Source: a virus. From it: a stretch of 64,000 bases of DNA. Positions within the stretch are counted from its first letter, which is position 1; every line of letters starts with the position of its first letter. This document shows positions 56,701 through 63,586 of the stretch, in pieces. Position numbers and translations under genes: made by a program. The DNA is taken from positions 1 to 64,000 of IMG/VR virus record IMGVR_UViG_3300032236_000548. One strand, 5' to 3'. A model generated the notes under the pieces. It was not told the origin of the DNA and did not search any database. It was given only the letters and a program-made list of their open reading frames with translations.

Positions 56701-58692
56701 AAATTAAACGATGTAGCTACTGGTGCTATTGCAACTTATGTAAGTTTCAGTAGCGTAGGAAATACTGTAACATTGCAAGGTGTTTATGGTACTATTGTTC
56801 CAGGCATGGTTATTAGTGGAACTGGATTTAGTGGTGGACAAGTTGTTTTAAGTGTAAACATAACACCGGGTGCAACTTCAGCAATTGGTGGTAGCGGTAC
56901 TGTTACTCTAAACGGTCCATATAACACTACTCCTAACGGTGTATTAACATTTAATAATCTTGCAAATGGTAACTTCATTGTTTACGATTCAACATTTAAT
57001 CAATGGACTAACATTGTTCCGCCAACTGGTACAAGTAATAATAACCAAGTTGCTATTACATACACCCATGGAACTCCAGGATATTTGACTGCAACTATTC
57101 AACCAGGTGTTATTGTTAACTCAATGGTTAGTACTAGTGCGGCAATTGCACAAAGCAAGTTAGCATTGCAACCTGCAACTGCACAACCTGCAGGACAAAG
57201 TTCTTATGTACAAAGTACATTAGGCCTAAGTAGCTTCAACAATCAAGTGTTTACTTCAACTAATGGTTGGATTAATTTAGCTCAAGCTAATAGTGTCACT
57301 GCTACTTACGTGTCAGGCGGTACTTCAGGTACTACAATGACTGTGTCTAGTACAACTAACATTGTACCAGGAATGATTGTAACTGGACTTGGTTTTACAA
57401 GTTATACACAAACTGTTGTTAGCGTTCCTAATGGAACTACACTTATTCTAAGTGCTGTTGCTGACGGAGTTCCAAGTGGTACATTACAATTCTCAAATAG
57501 CGGTATTGGTTTAAGTTACTTACAACAAATTGGTACTGGGTACGTGTTAGGTAACAGAAGCGGTATTTCTGCAAGCCCACAATTAATTACTCCAGGTAAC
57601 ATTGTTGCTGACGGTGATGGTTTGAAGAATGCATTGTTCAGCATACCAAATACTGTTAGTTCAAACGTTAACGCAGTAGCAATGCTAGCATTGTATGACG
57701 GTGCAACTACTACAAATAACCAATACGGTGTTATCGGTATTACTACTACTGGTGTTGCTAGTAAGTTAGTTAAGACTGGTTCTGATGGTTCAATTAGTGC
57801 GGCATTGATTAACGTAGGTGGCTACAAAGCAATTACATCTAGCGGTAGTACAATTAGTTTCTACACACCTGGACAGTTCTCATTCATGAGTAGTCAGGAC
57901 GTTAGTGGTAGTAGTACAACTACTATCAACGGTGTGTTGAATGCGGCTGGTACATTAATTACAACTACACTTGAAACTGGTGCTAGTGTTGCTACTACAG
58001 GTACAATTACTGGTCAATGGAGTTTAGGTGCGTTAAGCTCAATTAACGCAAGTGCTGGTACATTACAGTCTAACAACCTAACATCTGGTAGTGCAAGTAC
58101 AGCTGGTACATTTACTGGTTTGTGGACATTTGCTCAAGCTACTACAATGTCAAGTAATTTAACTGTTAATGGCACTATTGTAACTCCAACAATCAGCAGT
58201 CCAACAATTAGTGGCGCTATTACAACTACTAATATCACAACAGGCGATGCGTATACTGCTGGTACTATTACTGGTGCATGGAGCTTAAGTGCTAACAGTA
58301 CATTACAAGCTACTTACGCTGACTTAGCTGAGTATTACGAAGGCGATGCACAGTATGAGCCGGGAACTGTTTTAGTGTTTGGCGGTGACAAAGAAGTCAC
58401 AACAACTGACATGATTAATGATACACGTTCAGCTGGTGTAGTAACAACAAACCCAGCGTATGTAATGAACTCAGAACAAACTGGTATTAAAGTTTGTCTA
58501 GCACTTGCAGGACGTATTCCATGTAAAGTTGTAGGCCGTGTTAAGAAAGGAGACATGTTAACTACAAGTGCTACTCCTGGATATGCTGTTAAAGCATTGA
58601 CTCCAACACTAGGTGCTATTATTGGTAAGGCATTAGAGGATAAAGACTACGGCGAGGCCGGAGTAATTCAAATTGCTGTAGGGAGAGCATAA
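44725..58692 (+). CDS. Giant repetitive virion protein (4655 aa)
   Basis: The N terminus (IGIQGNDGTGDSIRTSFNKVN) is the virion-protein signature of aquatic T4-like phages. Nine copies of a repeat of the form RD-G-I-DA--YDL-YGG occur between nt 46.0 and 52.0 kb. A pectate-lyase-like beta-helix stretch is near residue 1935 (VESGIYYEDYPIKLS, RGDDFRR). Later come several PGMVITGTGF-type modules near nt 49.8, 53.6, 56.8 and 57.3 kb. The C-terminal about 127 residues (YADLAEYYEGD...GTVLVFGG) are the conserved end domain of cyanophage-type tail proteins. It is Ser/Thr/Gly/Asn-rich, beta-structured and probably a tail or fibre scaffold. Confidence 0.9.
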   Translation: MTQQIIDIGIQGNDGTGDSIRTSFNKVNQNFTEIYAIFGAGGSIKFGNLADAPGSSTFTIVSASGNGTQATLNFANPNPGLGLPFSIGQNIVITGTLPSGYNGAYTVTNATPTSVTFANTTTAAITQTGKIAGTAYSSNQVIMASTTGNSLTARDIVGINGITIDASDNNQLIIGSNSGGLITDPQPTLGTHMNADQFIIGNLADPDPSLVTQFNAVFASKGYTTTIGQMAVTVNYANNHYLQVTNGQVVGPLRVRAQPTVAQTNDPDYDPTLSGNYVSTEAIQRKDAILRSGDKMAGTLTLSDHPGSMAGAGTPNGADDLQAATKFYVDNNTHYSNVNLYVSTGGDDTQRKTPLGREGRAPQYAYKTVGAAALQAQNLINLSFTEPGPYRQTVAYTIGPSQYTSSVTSVSFSGGNSGIQGYLDAASLLESNKTFIQNETLAYLNQKYVNTFTFDKTRYSNIISDIVDGVAYDLVLGTNFNSTTQASILFNAYNSDVVGNLSTIIAAIQNAESQILNYSYNTDNTRTYIGKVINALCYDLEFGSNFQSIQVGLGFKYANTGLETTPTVINTVATATSGTAIGTDSSISGTTLVVGGSVTGTFAVGMTLSGIGITPGTTITALGTGTGGAGSYTISTSYSGGLSHVRVTGVNNRITVSSTQSMVVGSAIVFTGTSFGNLIAGNTYYINSIPDSANITISSSFGGSDYSLATATGSMVANTTAPSEIASALTNLANQITLLPAVSSTPSIVNSINAILKNISDIIVTGTLPAPTYPPVTTGTGFSYNSAKCARDVGLIVNAVLDDIIFNTNYRSLTAAFAYLRSYSNVVTTSQKAQTIAGINNARDQIIALVSSNNAAVTAITGKFGIITTIINNVSASGAPSVSFTNPGNTAVGIVNGAAELQSNRQFLIDETIAYVKANLSPNSIPLYDETSCRRDTGYIVDALTFDLLYGGNSATVVAADAYFNGVTSTISQETTAVASAFTHLQAIIGNIIQANTSWTKTTGNVTNQSTVVGVGSPAAASTVSTLLGYVIAIVNGGTSAGPAVIAPTYANGVNYSSYSSVQTTILSSLTSIESNVITFLNETYVSSTGQVSAVNLLLNNINFIQAEIVAYLLANYPTVTYNKATCQRDVKYIIWALCYDITYGGNSQSIYAGLQYWINNAYQIAGYEQAATVSAIGYLGTIAQNIVQNQTPVKLYQTGVIQYANTTLSGGSVATSSINTNIGTIQSIVASSSQPSVSVTYPTTSAVASTLTTAVAAITADTTTLESNAITYIDTNFPVLNNSIQKTTITNLFNTVTNILNGGIGSRTRPTYATTGFSSSIVQAQSAILANIDFITAETNAWINSQYPGVTYDPVASARDLSFVLEAIVYDITYGGSAATTQAANQYYANGVAQLVTGLPSVCSAALNHALNVTQNVVSNSLVTPSAGNYITTTGASGDGVNVTITFAPQATPPYSIGQVIAIQGVTPTGYNTNNGAGVTVTNCTTTSVTFASTASGAQTIAGKITKQVLNSSWTQSYAQSAVVNTLFGIVTGVIGSNSVATPVYPVITSYDNALQATFGIITNNTYTISNNVVTYLTNTFSGGFSYNEATCYRDLGYIIDGQVIDLLTDGTYQSITAGKSYYKNVSAKAIAIGSQYSETVDGIQFAQQLAIQVLNQTVQTRYQTLISQVTDNTKNATVGTNVATGTFVSNTTTTLTLTSITGVIVPGMVITGTGFTNSTPVTITSILNSSTVSISAAPAGTPSGTITLTATPVTTLNANMNTIISIINGGVGAAPTPSFGSGYYTVTFSNGGNGYVDQGQAGSNHIIPGKILVGDTSSSYGQIVSYVPGVSSNNDTVTLNMTRPGFFAYIPTTATATAGSTTLTVTATSYTTAFNSTSNIVVGLGVTGVNIPLGATVTAIIGNTVTISTPTLGILTSSNVVFGELLDFGETVSEQNITIYVESGIYYEDYPIKLSANVTIRGDDFRRTIIRPLNRISQSPWRNVFFYRDTIIDGMQLGLINFSGTDYAAATGSGATLSGTTGNITITLTTGQASPTWIGKVIVDQTSETGIAGKAVINTVSGNVMNCTVVYPFAAVITYPSGSWHMYDTINYGRHYLTNPSLPESPSNPALNNKLMDVFLTNDANRVKLITCQGHGGFMMVLDPEGQIKTKSPYAQESASFSGSINRKRFAGGQFIDGFAGRLFGTITGVSNSGYTITVTGSTNSGLDVRAPQTPCAFYVQGNRYQINNVLSYNNTTATVVLGLDTSTPFYPSATYSNSLLYSNIASVVDGISYDMAFGSNYQSIKTGITFLQPANSVVGLSESIITQSFSYVATQINALPGVDSPGKTAINNNVTIINNIINNGIFGNSTAGIPTVVFPNPANVTANVSNAKLLLQANKAFIQAEVVARVSANYNVGGFAGYSALTLSNNIGFAIDAITYDLLYGGTSSVYDVAQWMYFPALATLYTAAMGYLGTVAGQIVQKTNVTRTNGNTLFQVTTGYTAATSTQATTITSLCAVLADYTTDGTFGSSTRTLPTVSSTTTTSSLATDFNNIQTAKSTLQSTTITYANNGSGIVINIEMGGNKSMLANDFTQINDLGYGILCTNAGLTEQVSTFTYYCYTAYWALNGGQIRSVAGSNSNGVFGLRGTGSDVTELPNAVNLAYNMVQSARVYKQGAYSTAMQPTSTQQALTVYITNWEYLPAGTSELEIDHTLAGGGIARYEISTVAHTPVNVNGQNVLSLTLSTSGNNQTSASGLQYALYDGQIVTIRVLSNIKFYNISNVKPVRPSTALQYSNNLASIYRIIAYNLTEATGEALPAHQSLLQMDTSFAYYKFVVDTTNMYNADPSVYITLGTVALSPASTIGTTLYVVTSSLTNGAPVVGQYVGGYGYQNCVVTNVTTSGANTVITTSTPPSVAPVGNVWFSTTTMGAQVGDNKIAVLQISDTATISQLNSGTYVFGWAGRTHRVISYVVPQTIASGSFGTGSTSSYTLVVNNVAGTITPGQIVTGNGFNGTQTVSSVSTSIITGTSNIQATITLSAYPSSTPSGTITFGGANTNGYLQIDPNPVINISAVGTGVSAMTYQSNTLETGSTTSKIVTFNLPYNSLYTYPPVDSFLTVTGNANAKYNGSYQVTSFTNASQLTVASTTSLQVGMVVSTSTSGAFIESSVTNPSGTTIIQSIDSPTQFTVAPAIWAPVGTTINAILVATVASITISNAGSGYTSAPTIIFSGGGAASQALATCSIVNGSISQVVLVSPGYGYTSVPTITLSGNSGSVFNTTIGTNLITLNSSANLQVNQVIIFGGSVFGGIVSGTQYYIASINGNQITISASTGGVGIITLTTASGAGMTWSTPGNAVLTPVLTSSPTAVVTTLAGSDVLQLSLLYPTDPGTSGNATATSNAVATLSTSSINSSGVLTVGTVSGTVAAGMVLTGGPNTGSGIAQINSYATTATSGNGTTVTISFSAQTFVPYAVGQTIFVSGVTPAGYNGTYIVTAATTSSVSYTNATTGAQTIAGTVASNVYTYITANISGSGAGSTWQTATSQGTNFTVASSTITGTNNLVTLSSNTNVSVGNTITFAGTAFGNLSVATVSAGSFVVGQTYTITSVGSNTTTTTTTNFTLIGAPNNNVGTVFTATGAGSGSGQGLITYYITEVIGSSVGISAVKGGTNVTLTGATGASLTYYTPGYTFGTSYTATTFGSVSGTGPYLVTLNIPTTTAPTTSVYYYVSGNSNALYNGYWQATSSTTTSITLSYPYNPGTYGISSITTVTREATSATSSSLGLARPFNPNSSTTLRLGYPATGGAQITVRISTCRATGHDFLDIGTGGFITTNYPNQIYGNAALSANESNDVVEETTGRVFHVSTDQNGIFRVGRFFKVDQGTGTVTFSASIALSNLDGLGFKRGVVVSEFSTDPYMTENAADVVPVQSAVRSFMDYRLGLDYGGSPVPTSGLIGPGFLPLNGVLSMKGNLNMASYTIGNLTMPVSNVTQYDAANRGYVDANATALNNLYKLNDVATGAIATYVSFSSVGNTVTLQGVYGTIVPGMVISGTGFSGGQVVLSVNITPGATSAIGGSGTVTLNGPYNTTPNGVLTFNNLANGNFIVYDSTFNQWTNIVPPTGTSNNNQVAITYTHGTPGYLTATIQPGVIVNSMVSTSAAIAQSKLALQPATAQPAGQSSYVQSTLGLSSFNNQVFTSTNGWINLAQANSVTATYVSGGTSGTTMTVSSTTNIVPGMIVTGLGFTSYTQTVVSVPNGTTLILSAVADGVPSGTLQFSNSGIGLSYLQQIGTGYVLGNRSGISASPQLITPGNIVADGDGLKNALFSIPNTVSSNVNAVAMLALYDGATTTNNQYGVIGITTTGVASKLVKTGSDGSISAALINVGGYKAITSSGSTISFYTPGQFSFMSSQDVSGSSTTTINGVLNAAGTLITTTLETGASVATTGTITGQWSLGALSSINASAGTLQSNNLTSGSASTAGTFTGLWTFAQATTMSSNLTVNGTIVTPTISSPTISGAITTTNITTGDAYTAGTITGAWSLSANSTLQATYADLAEYYEGDAQYEPGTVLVFGGDKEVTTTDMINDTRSAGVVTTNPAYVMNSEQTGIKVCLALAGRIPCKVVGRVKKGDMLTTSATPGYAVKALTPTLGAIIGKALEDKDYGEAGVIQIAVGRA
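46080..52020 (+). repeat. Nine degenerate in-frame repeats in the giant protein
   Basis: Each repeat contains a short core resembling RD-GYIVDA--YDL-YGGN. Approximate positions of the cores: 46095, 46310, 47095, 47520, 48100, 48795, 49500, 51510 and 51955. Spacing is irregular (0.2 to 2 kb). The core is conserved but the linkers are not, so this is old duplication rather than recent tandem copying. Confidence 0.75.
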
Positions 58693-59180
58693 TGAGTCGA
58701 CAATCTATAAACATTGGACAGTCTGCAAACGATCGCAACGGAGATCCGTTGCGTACAGCATTTAATAAAATAAATGCCAACTTTATTGAGTTATATGGAA
58801 ACTTAACCACATACTTGCCAAGCCCGACTGGAAATGGTGGGAAGTTTTTAACAACAGATGGTAGTTCATTAATTTGGCAAACATTACCGACCCCTGCTCC
58901 TAGTTCGGCACCAATTACTGCCAGTGCAACTGCTCCAAATAGTCATCCAGATGGTACTCTTTGGTACGACGAAGTCAGTGGCAGATTGTATGTATATTAT
59001 GATGGCGGATGGGTCGATGCTAGTCCGCGTGGTGTTGGTGTTGCCGCCAGTGTTGGGTTAGGTACAAAAGCCGCTAACGATACAGGAACTGCTGGGCAGA
59101 TAAGTTACGATGCAAATTACATATATATTTGTACAGCAACGAACACATGGAAAAGATCACCATTGACTGGTGGATATTAA
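58692..59180 (+). CDS. Small virion structural protein
   Basis: 162 residues. ATG overlaps the stop of the giant gene. The N terminus (INIGQSANDRNGDPLRTAFNKIN) is homologous to that of the giant protein and marks the same virion attachment domain. It continues with low-complexity Pro/Ser/Ala linkers and a segment HPDGTLWYDEVSGRLYVYYDG, a common fibre-tip strand. Probably a short fibre or adaptor that shares a baseplate site with the giant protein. Confidence 0.82.
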   Translation: MSRQSINIGQSANDRNGDPLRTAFNKINANFIELYGNLTTYLPSPTGNGGKFLTTDGSSLIWQTLPTPAPSSAPITASATAPNSHPDGTLWYDEVSGRLYVYYDGGWVDASPRGVGVAASVGLGTKAANDTGTAGQISYDANYIYICTATNTWKRSPLTGGY

Positions 59181-59195
59181 TTAAGGACACAATCG

Positions 59196-62100
59196 ATGGC
59201 AATTTTAAATTTCCCAGATCATCCGCAGACTGGTGATCAATATACAGGTGATAACGGTACTACTTATATATTTGATGGTGTTAAATGGTTAGGGACCGCA
59301 GGTGCAGGAACTAGTGGCACTAATAGTATTGTTAACAATGGTAATACTGTTCAAATAGACAGTACTGGTAAGTTAGTATTACCCGCATACTCATTACCTA
59401 ACACTACAGGTACAGCAGGGCAAGTATTGGTATGGCCAGGAAGTGGCACAACATTAACATGGGCTACACAAAGTGGCAGTGGCGGAGGTAGCGGATCTAG
59501 TTTAACTAACGGCGGTTACTCGGTATCATTAGGTGTTGACGGTTACTTAAATTTACCTAACGGACTAGATACTGCTGGTGCATTGTTACAGAGCGCAAGT
59601 CCTATAAGAGTTAACAGCAACGGTCATTTCTGGACATTTGGAGCAGACGGCAAACTATCGTTTCCTCCCACAGTAGCTTCTCCAGTAGGTACAACAACTC
59701 AAGCGTTTGGTATGGGCAATTTGTTTGCTTGGGAAGACGGCGACAATTGGACTATTGCTACTGGTAATCCTAGTACTGGTGCATTTGGAGAAACTGGCAT
59801 CAGCATCAGTCCAGGTATTGAAAGTAATGCTTATCTAAATCTTCCTTCTGACACAGATATCGGCAATGGGGCAACAACAACGCTGGCCAACTTTAGCGGC
59901 AATGTTGTGATACAGTCCGCCGATGGTAACTGGGTATTTGGTAAAGATAATTCAACAATATTCCCTAACAGCACCCTAACCACTGACAAATTATCTATAC
60001 AAGGTGCTCCATATACTATACAAATCACAGACAGCGGCGGTGTATGGCCTCCTGCTGTTAATACATACACAAGACTACCTGGGCTTGGAGATCCAAAATG
60101 GGTTCCAGCTAATTACAATGCCAGCAGTGACTCTTATATAACATTTTCTAATGGCCTTTGGGCACTTAGTAGTCCAAGTTTCCCTCATCCTGTTTATGTA
60201 AACACAGGAACACTATACGCTCCTTCAGCAACTTGGAATCCTGATACACAATTTGGTCTTGGATCTGGTAACCCCACAGGTGCTTATACCTACAACACTT
60301 GGTTATTTGATTCTAATGGAGATTTAACAGCACCAGGCGATATTGTTGTTGGTGGCGGCCTCAACGCCGGCGGACAAGAACAACACTTTATCATTGACAG
60401 TTCTAACTACTGGACCAGCATCCAGTGGAAAAACTTTGCCAATCCTCAAGATCCTGGTACTACGCCGTTTGAATGTCAAGCACAGTTGCTAAGAGTATTT
60501 GCCAACAATAATACAGTCACTAGTGAGTGTAATGTTCAAAATCCTCGTGAAGAACTAGTAGCAGTAACAGTTGTTCGACCTGATAATACAAACTACAATG
60601 GTTTGATGATCAGTACCAGCGAAAGAAAAATTCCAGATGCTCCGTACAATGACGGAACTGGTGCAAGACACGATTTCTTATTTGGTGGTGATGGTTATCT
60701 AACTATGGAAAGCCTACACCTACAAGGTCACTTAAAAGGTGTAGATGGTAGCACCGGTTCAACAGGACAAGTATTAACACGTCAAAGCAATGGAGGCGCG
60801 GCTTGGGCAAATGCCACAGGAGGAAGTGGTAGTGTAGTATTCCGCACTGTTAGCTATCCAGCAGGTGCAGATGGTGATACACAGGGCACAATCGCTGTTG
60901 ACAACACTGGTAAAATTTATCTGTGTCTCACAACTTGGGCGGCGTCAAGTACAGTAACTTATAGCGCAACTAACAACACAGACTATGCTATCAGTCAAAG
61001 CGCCGGGCATCTTCTTATGTATCAAATAACTCCGTCAACCTTGCCAGACATACAGGCATTGTTTGGTACGTTTAACAACTATCAATATAACTATCCAACT
61101 CCCGGTGACTTTACACTAGAAGTTCCAGGCATCACTGGTCCTAGAACTGTTACCGCTTGTGGATATCTTTCAGGTAGCGGCGATATATGGTTTGATATTG
61201 CCTATGTGTCAGGAGATCCTACAACAGTTTCAATCGGTGATGCAGTAACAATTCACTATACTCCACAACAGCCTGCTATTTGGGAAAAAGTTGGAGCCAC
61301 CGGTAATATTAAATTTGACGGACAAAATATTAGCACTGACGTTGGCTCAAGCATCTACATAAAGTCAACCAGCGACTCAACAGATGATACCGAAGTTGAC
61401 ATTGGTACACATTATGTTGACATTTACACCTATAATGACACTTCAGGTAGTTCAGCAGAACTATACATAAACAATGCTGATCATGCTAATCCCTACGCTT
61501 ATATCTATACACAAGCACACAACAGTGCCTCTAAACAATGGACATTTAACAAGGATGGTAACATTGTATTTCCAGATAACACAGTACAGACCACTGCCTA
61601 TGTACCTGGATCTACTGATCCATTGATATGGGCAGTACAAGCCGTATCGAATACCAAAGCAACTTTCATGCAAGCAGTGACTCACGACAGCGTAGGCAAC
61701 GCTATCGCGCTGATGTGGCAAGGTAACTGGAATGGTCCCGGCGAAGGCAAAGCCACTATAGTCAAACTAGACGACCACGGTAACCCAGTATGGGCTATAG
61801 ACCTAGCCGATGGCAACAGCGTTAACCCTTGGAGTTTATGCTGTGACGCTAACAATGATGTATATGTAATTACACAGCGAGTCAATGGCAGTGGCTATTA
61901 CAACAACGCCGTGGTAAAATTAAGCACTAGTAATGGTGGCATCTTGTGGCAAACTGATATACAGGATTCACAGAACTCTAATAATATGCAGGCTGTGCCA
62001 ATGGTGTATAGTTCAGGCGAACTTAGTTTCAATGGCATTGTAATTGCTGGTACTGCCTATAACGGAACAGACAATGATTTCTTTGTAACATTTATTAACA

Positions 62101-63569
62101 ACGACGGCTCAGTACCTGCTCCATCGGTTTTACTTGGCGATCAATATGAGCAGGCGGCATATAGTGTAGCAGTTAATAATACTACAGGTGATATTTTATT
62201 TGTGGGTAGAAAACAGAGTAATACTGACGCACACTATTATCTGGAGATGGTTAAACTCAACATTGCAAGCCCAAGTCCTGGTTGGCAAAAACAAGTTTCA
62301 GTAACTGGTGACAATTATAATGTTCAAGGTACCGACTGCTGTTTACTAGCAGATGGTAACTGGGCTATACTGGCCACACACGGTCACAGCAGTGGCGCTG
62401 GCATTATAACTATGAAGGTCAGTAATACCGATGGTAGTGTTATGTGGAGTAGAGAAGTTAGTCAAGGCTGTCAGGCAGTTAGCTCTAGTTTAACCACAGG
62501 CAGTGATGGAAATATTTACATTTCGGGAATAACTTTCAATGGACAAACTATTCCCCCATATGGCTTACCGTTAACCAGCAGAGTAGTAGCAGCCTATAAC
62601 ACCAGCGGCACTAGCCTGTGGCAAAAATGGTTTGGAGCACCGGGTAGCAATTCACTTGTTGATGGTAACTCCTTTAACAGCATAGGTTTCGCGGGTAAAC
62701 TTTTATCAATATCTAACGATCACCTACTTCTAGGATCATCTCTTCTTACATTCCCCGACGGTTCATATCCTTCAACATCAATAGGTGTTGTTGTACAAAT
62801 TCCAACAGGCAGTGACAATCAAGTAATTGGACCATTTGAACTTACCAACAGTAATTTATCGGGTACTAGTGTTGCAATGACTGTGGCAGATACTGAATTT
62901 ACCTTTAGTCAAGGTAGTCAAACGTTTGGTTCAGGATCAACAATATCTGGTACTAACAGTTCAGTATCTTGGACAAAATTTAACTCGGGCGTTAGACCAA
63001 ATCAGCTAGCCGCTAGCACCAAGACTCTAACACTACAGACAAATGGTTTGCTAGTTGATGAAAATATCAGAAGCATCACAGGTGAGTTTAACGGCCTTAC
63101 TGAAAACACTGGTAACTATAGCAACAGCCAAATTTCAATTAGAAATGCTTCGGGTTACAAACGTATCAACAACTTGGACAGCGCACCGCAGACTTGGTTT
63201 AATGTCAGCGATGTGGCCACTCAGTTAGGAGTCAATCAATACTGGATTACCAGTGTAAGTATGGAATTCCAAGTGACCAGCAGTGGACTTGGTAACAGCG
63301 GTGACGTCTGTACAATGGTAGGAACTATTTTAATGGCTCACGACTATAGTTGGGGCAGAAACAGTGTCACACACACTGAAACAGCTATCTATGGCAACGA
63401 CGATAACGCAGACGCTTATGTATTTGCTAACTTGGAACTATGGAATGCACCAAATGGTAATATGCAATTGAAAACCTACAGAACTGACGGCAACAGTGGA
63501 CAACAGCTAGACATTATGTGGACAGCTCGAGTCTTTATTAACCCAATGCTGGTAGAAAGATACTGCTAA
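59196..63569 (+). CDS. Large tail-fibre protein with beta-propeller-like region
   Basis: 1457 residues. The start NFPDHPQTGDQYTGDNGTTYIFDGVKWLG is a common phage fibre N-terminal pattern. The middle has FWTFGADGKLSFP and VFGKDNSTIFPN repeats typical of fibre shafts. From about residue 840 to 1150 there is a series of PVWAIDL, GGILWQT, GWQKQ and VMWSREV strands, the repeat of PQQ-type or SBBP beta-propellers, a likely receptor- or glycan-binding region. The C terminus is a beta-rich knob. AAGGA ribosome site. Confidence 0.85.
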   Translation: MAILNFPDHPQTGDQYTGDNGTTYIFDGVKWLGTAGAGTSGTNSIVNNGNTVQIDSTGKLVLPAYSLPNTTGTAGQVLVWPGSGTTLTWATQSGSGGGSGSSLTNGGYSVSLGVDGYLNLPNGLDTAGALLQSASPIRVNSNGHFWTFGADGKLSFPPTVASPVGTTTQAFGMGNLFAWEDGDNWTIATGNPSTGAFGETGISISPGIESNAYLNLPSDTDIGNGATTTLANFSGNVVIQSADGNWVFGKDNSTIFPNSTLTTDKLSIQGAPYTIQITDSGGVWPPAVNTYTRLPGLGDPKWVPANYNASSDSYITFSNGLWALSSPSFPHPVYVNTGTLYAPSATWNPDTQFGLGSGNPTGAYTYNTWLFDSNGDLTAPGDIVVGGGLNAGGQEQHFIIDSSNYWTSIQWKNFANPQDPGTTPFECQAQLLRVFANNNTVTSECNVQNPREELVAVTVVRPDNTNYNGLMISTSERKIPDAPYNDGTGARHDFLFGGDGYLTMESLHLQGHLKGVDGSTGSTGQVLTRQSNGGAAWANATGGSGSVVFRTVSYPAGADGDTQGTIAVDNTGKIYLCLTTWAASSTVTYSATNNTDYAISQSAGHLLMYQITPSTLPDIQALFGTFNNYQYNYPTPGDFTLEVPGITGPRTVTACGYLSGSGDIWFDIAYVSGDPTTVSIGDAVTIHYTPQQPAIWEKVGATGNIKFDGQNISTDVGSSIYIKSTSDSTDDTEVDIGTHYVDIYTYNDTSGSSAELYINNADHANPYAYIYTQAHNSASKQWTFNKDGNIVFPDNTVQTTAYVPGSTDPLIWAVQAVSNTKATFMQAVTHDSVGNAIALMWQGNWNGPGEGKATIVKLDDHGNPVWAIDLADGNSVNPWSLCCDANNDVYVITQRVNGSGYYNNAVVKLSTSNGGILWQTDIQDSQNSNNMQAVPMVYSSGELSFNGIVIAGTAYNGTDNDFFVTFINNDGSVPAPSVLLGDQYEQAAYSVAVNNTTGDILFVGRKQSNTDAHYYLEMVKLNIASPSPGWQKQVSVTGDNYNVQGTDCCLLADGNWAILATHGHSSGAGIITMKVSNTDGSVMWSREVSQGCQAVSSSLTTGSDGNIYISGITFNGQTIPPYGLPLTSRVVAAYNTSGTSLWQKWFGAPGSNSLVDGNSFNSIGFAGKLLSISNDHLLLGSSLLTFPDGSYPSTSIGVVVQIPTGSDNQVIGPFELTNSNLSGTSVAMTVADTEFTFSQGSQTFGSGSTISGTNSSVSWTKFNSGVRPNQLAASTKTLTLQTNGLLVDENIRSITGEFNGLTENTGNYSNSQISIRNASGYKRINNLDSAPQTWFNVSDVATQLGVNQYWITSVSMEFQVTSSGLGNSGDVCTMVGTILMAHDYSWGRNSVTHTETAIYGNDDNADAYVFANLELWNAPNGNMQLKTYRTDGNSGQQLDIMWTARVFINPMLVERYC

Positions 63570-63586
63570 TTAACTGGAAATAAAAA

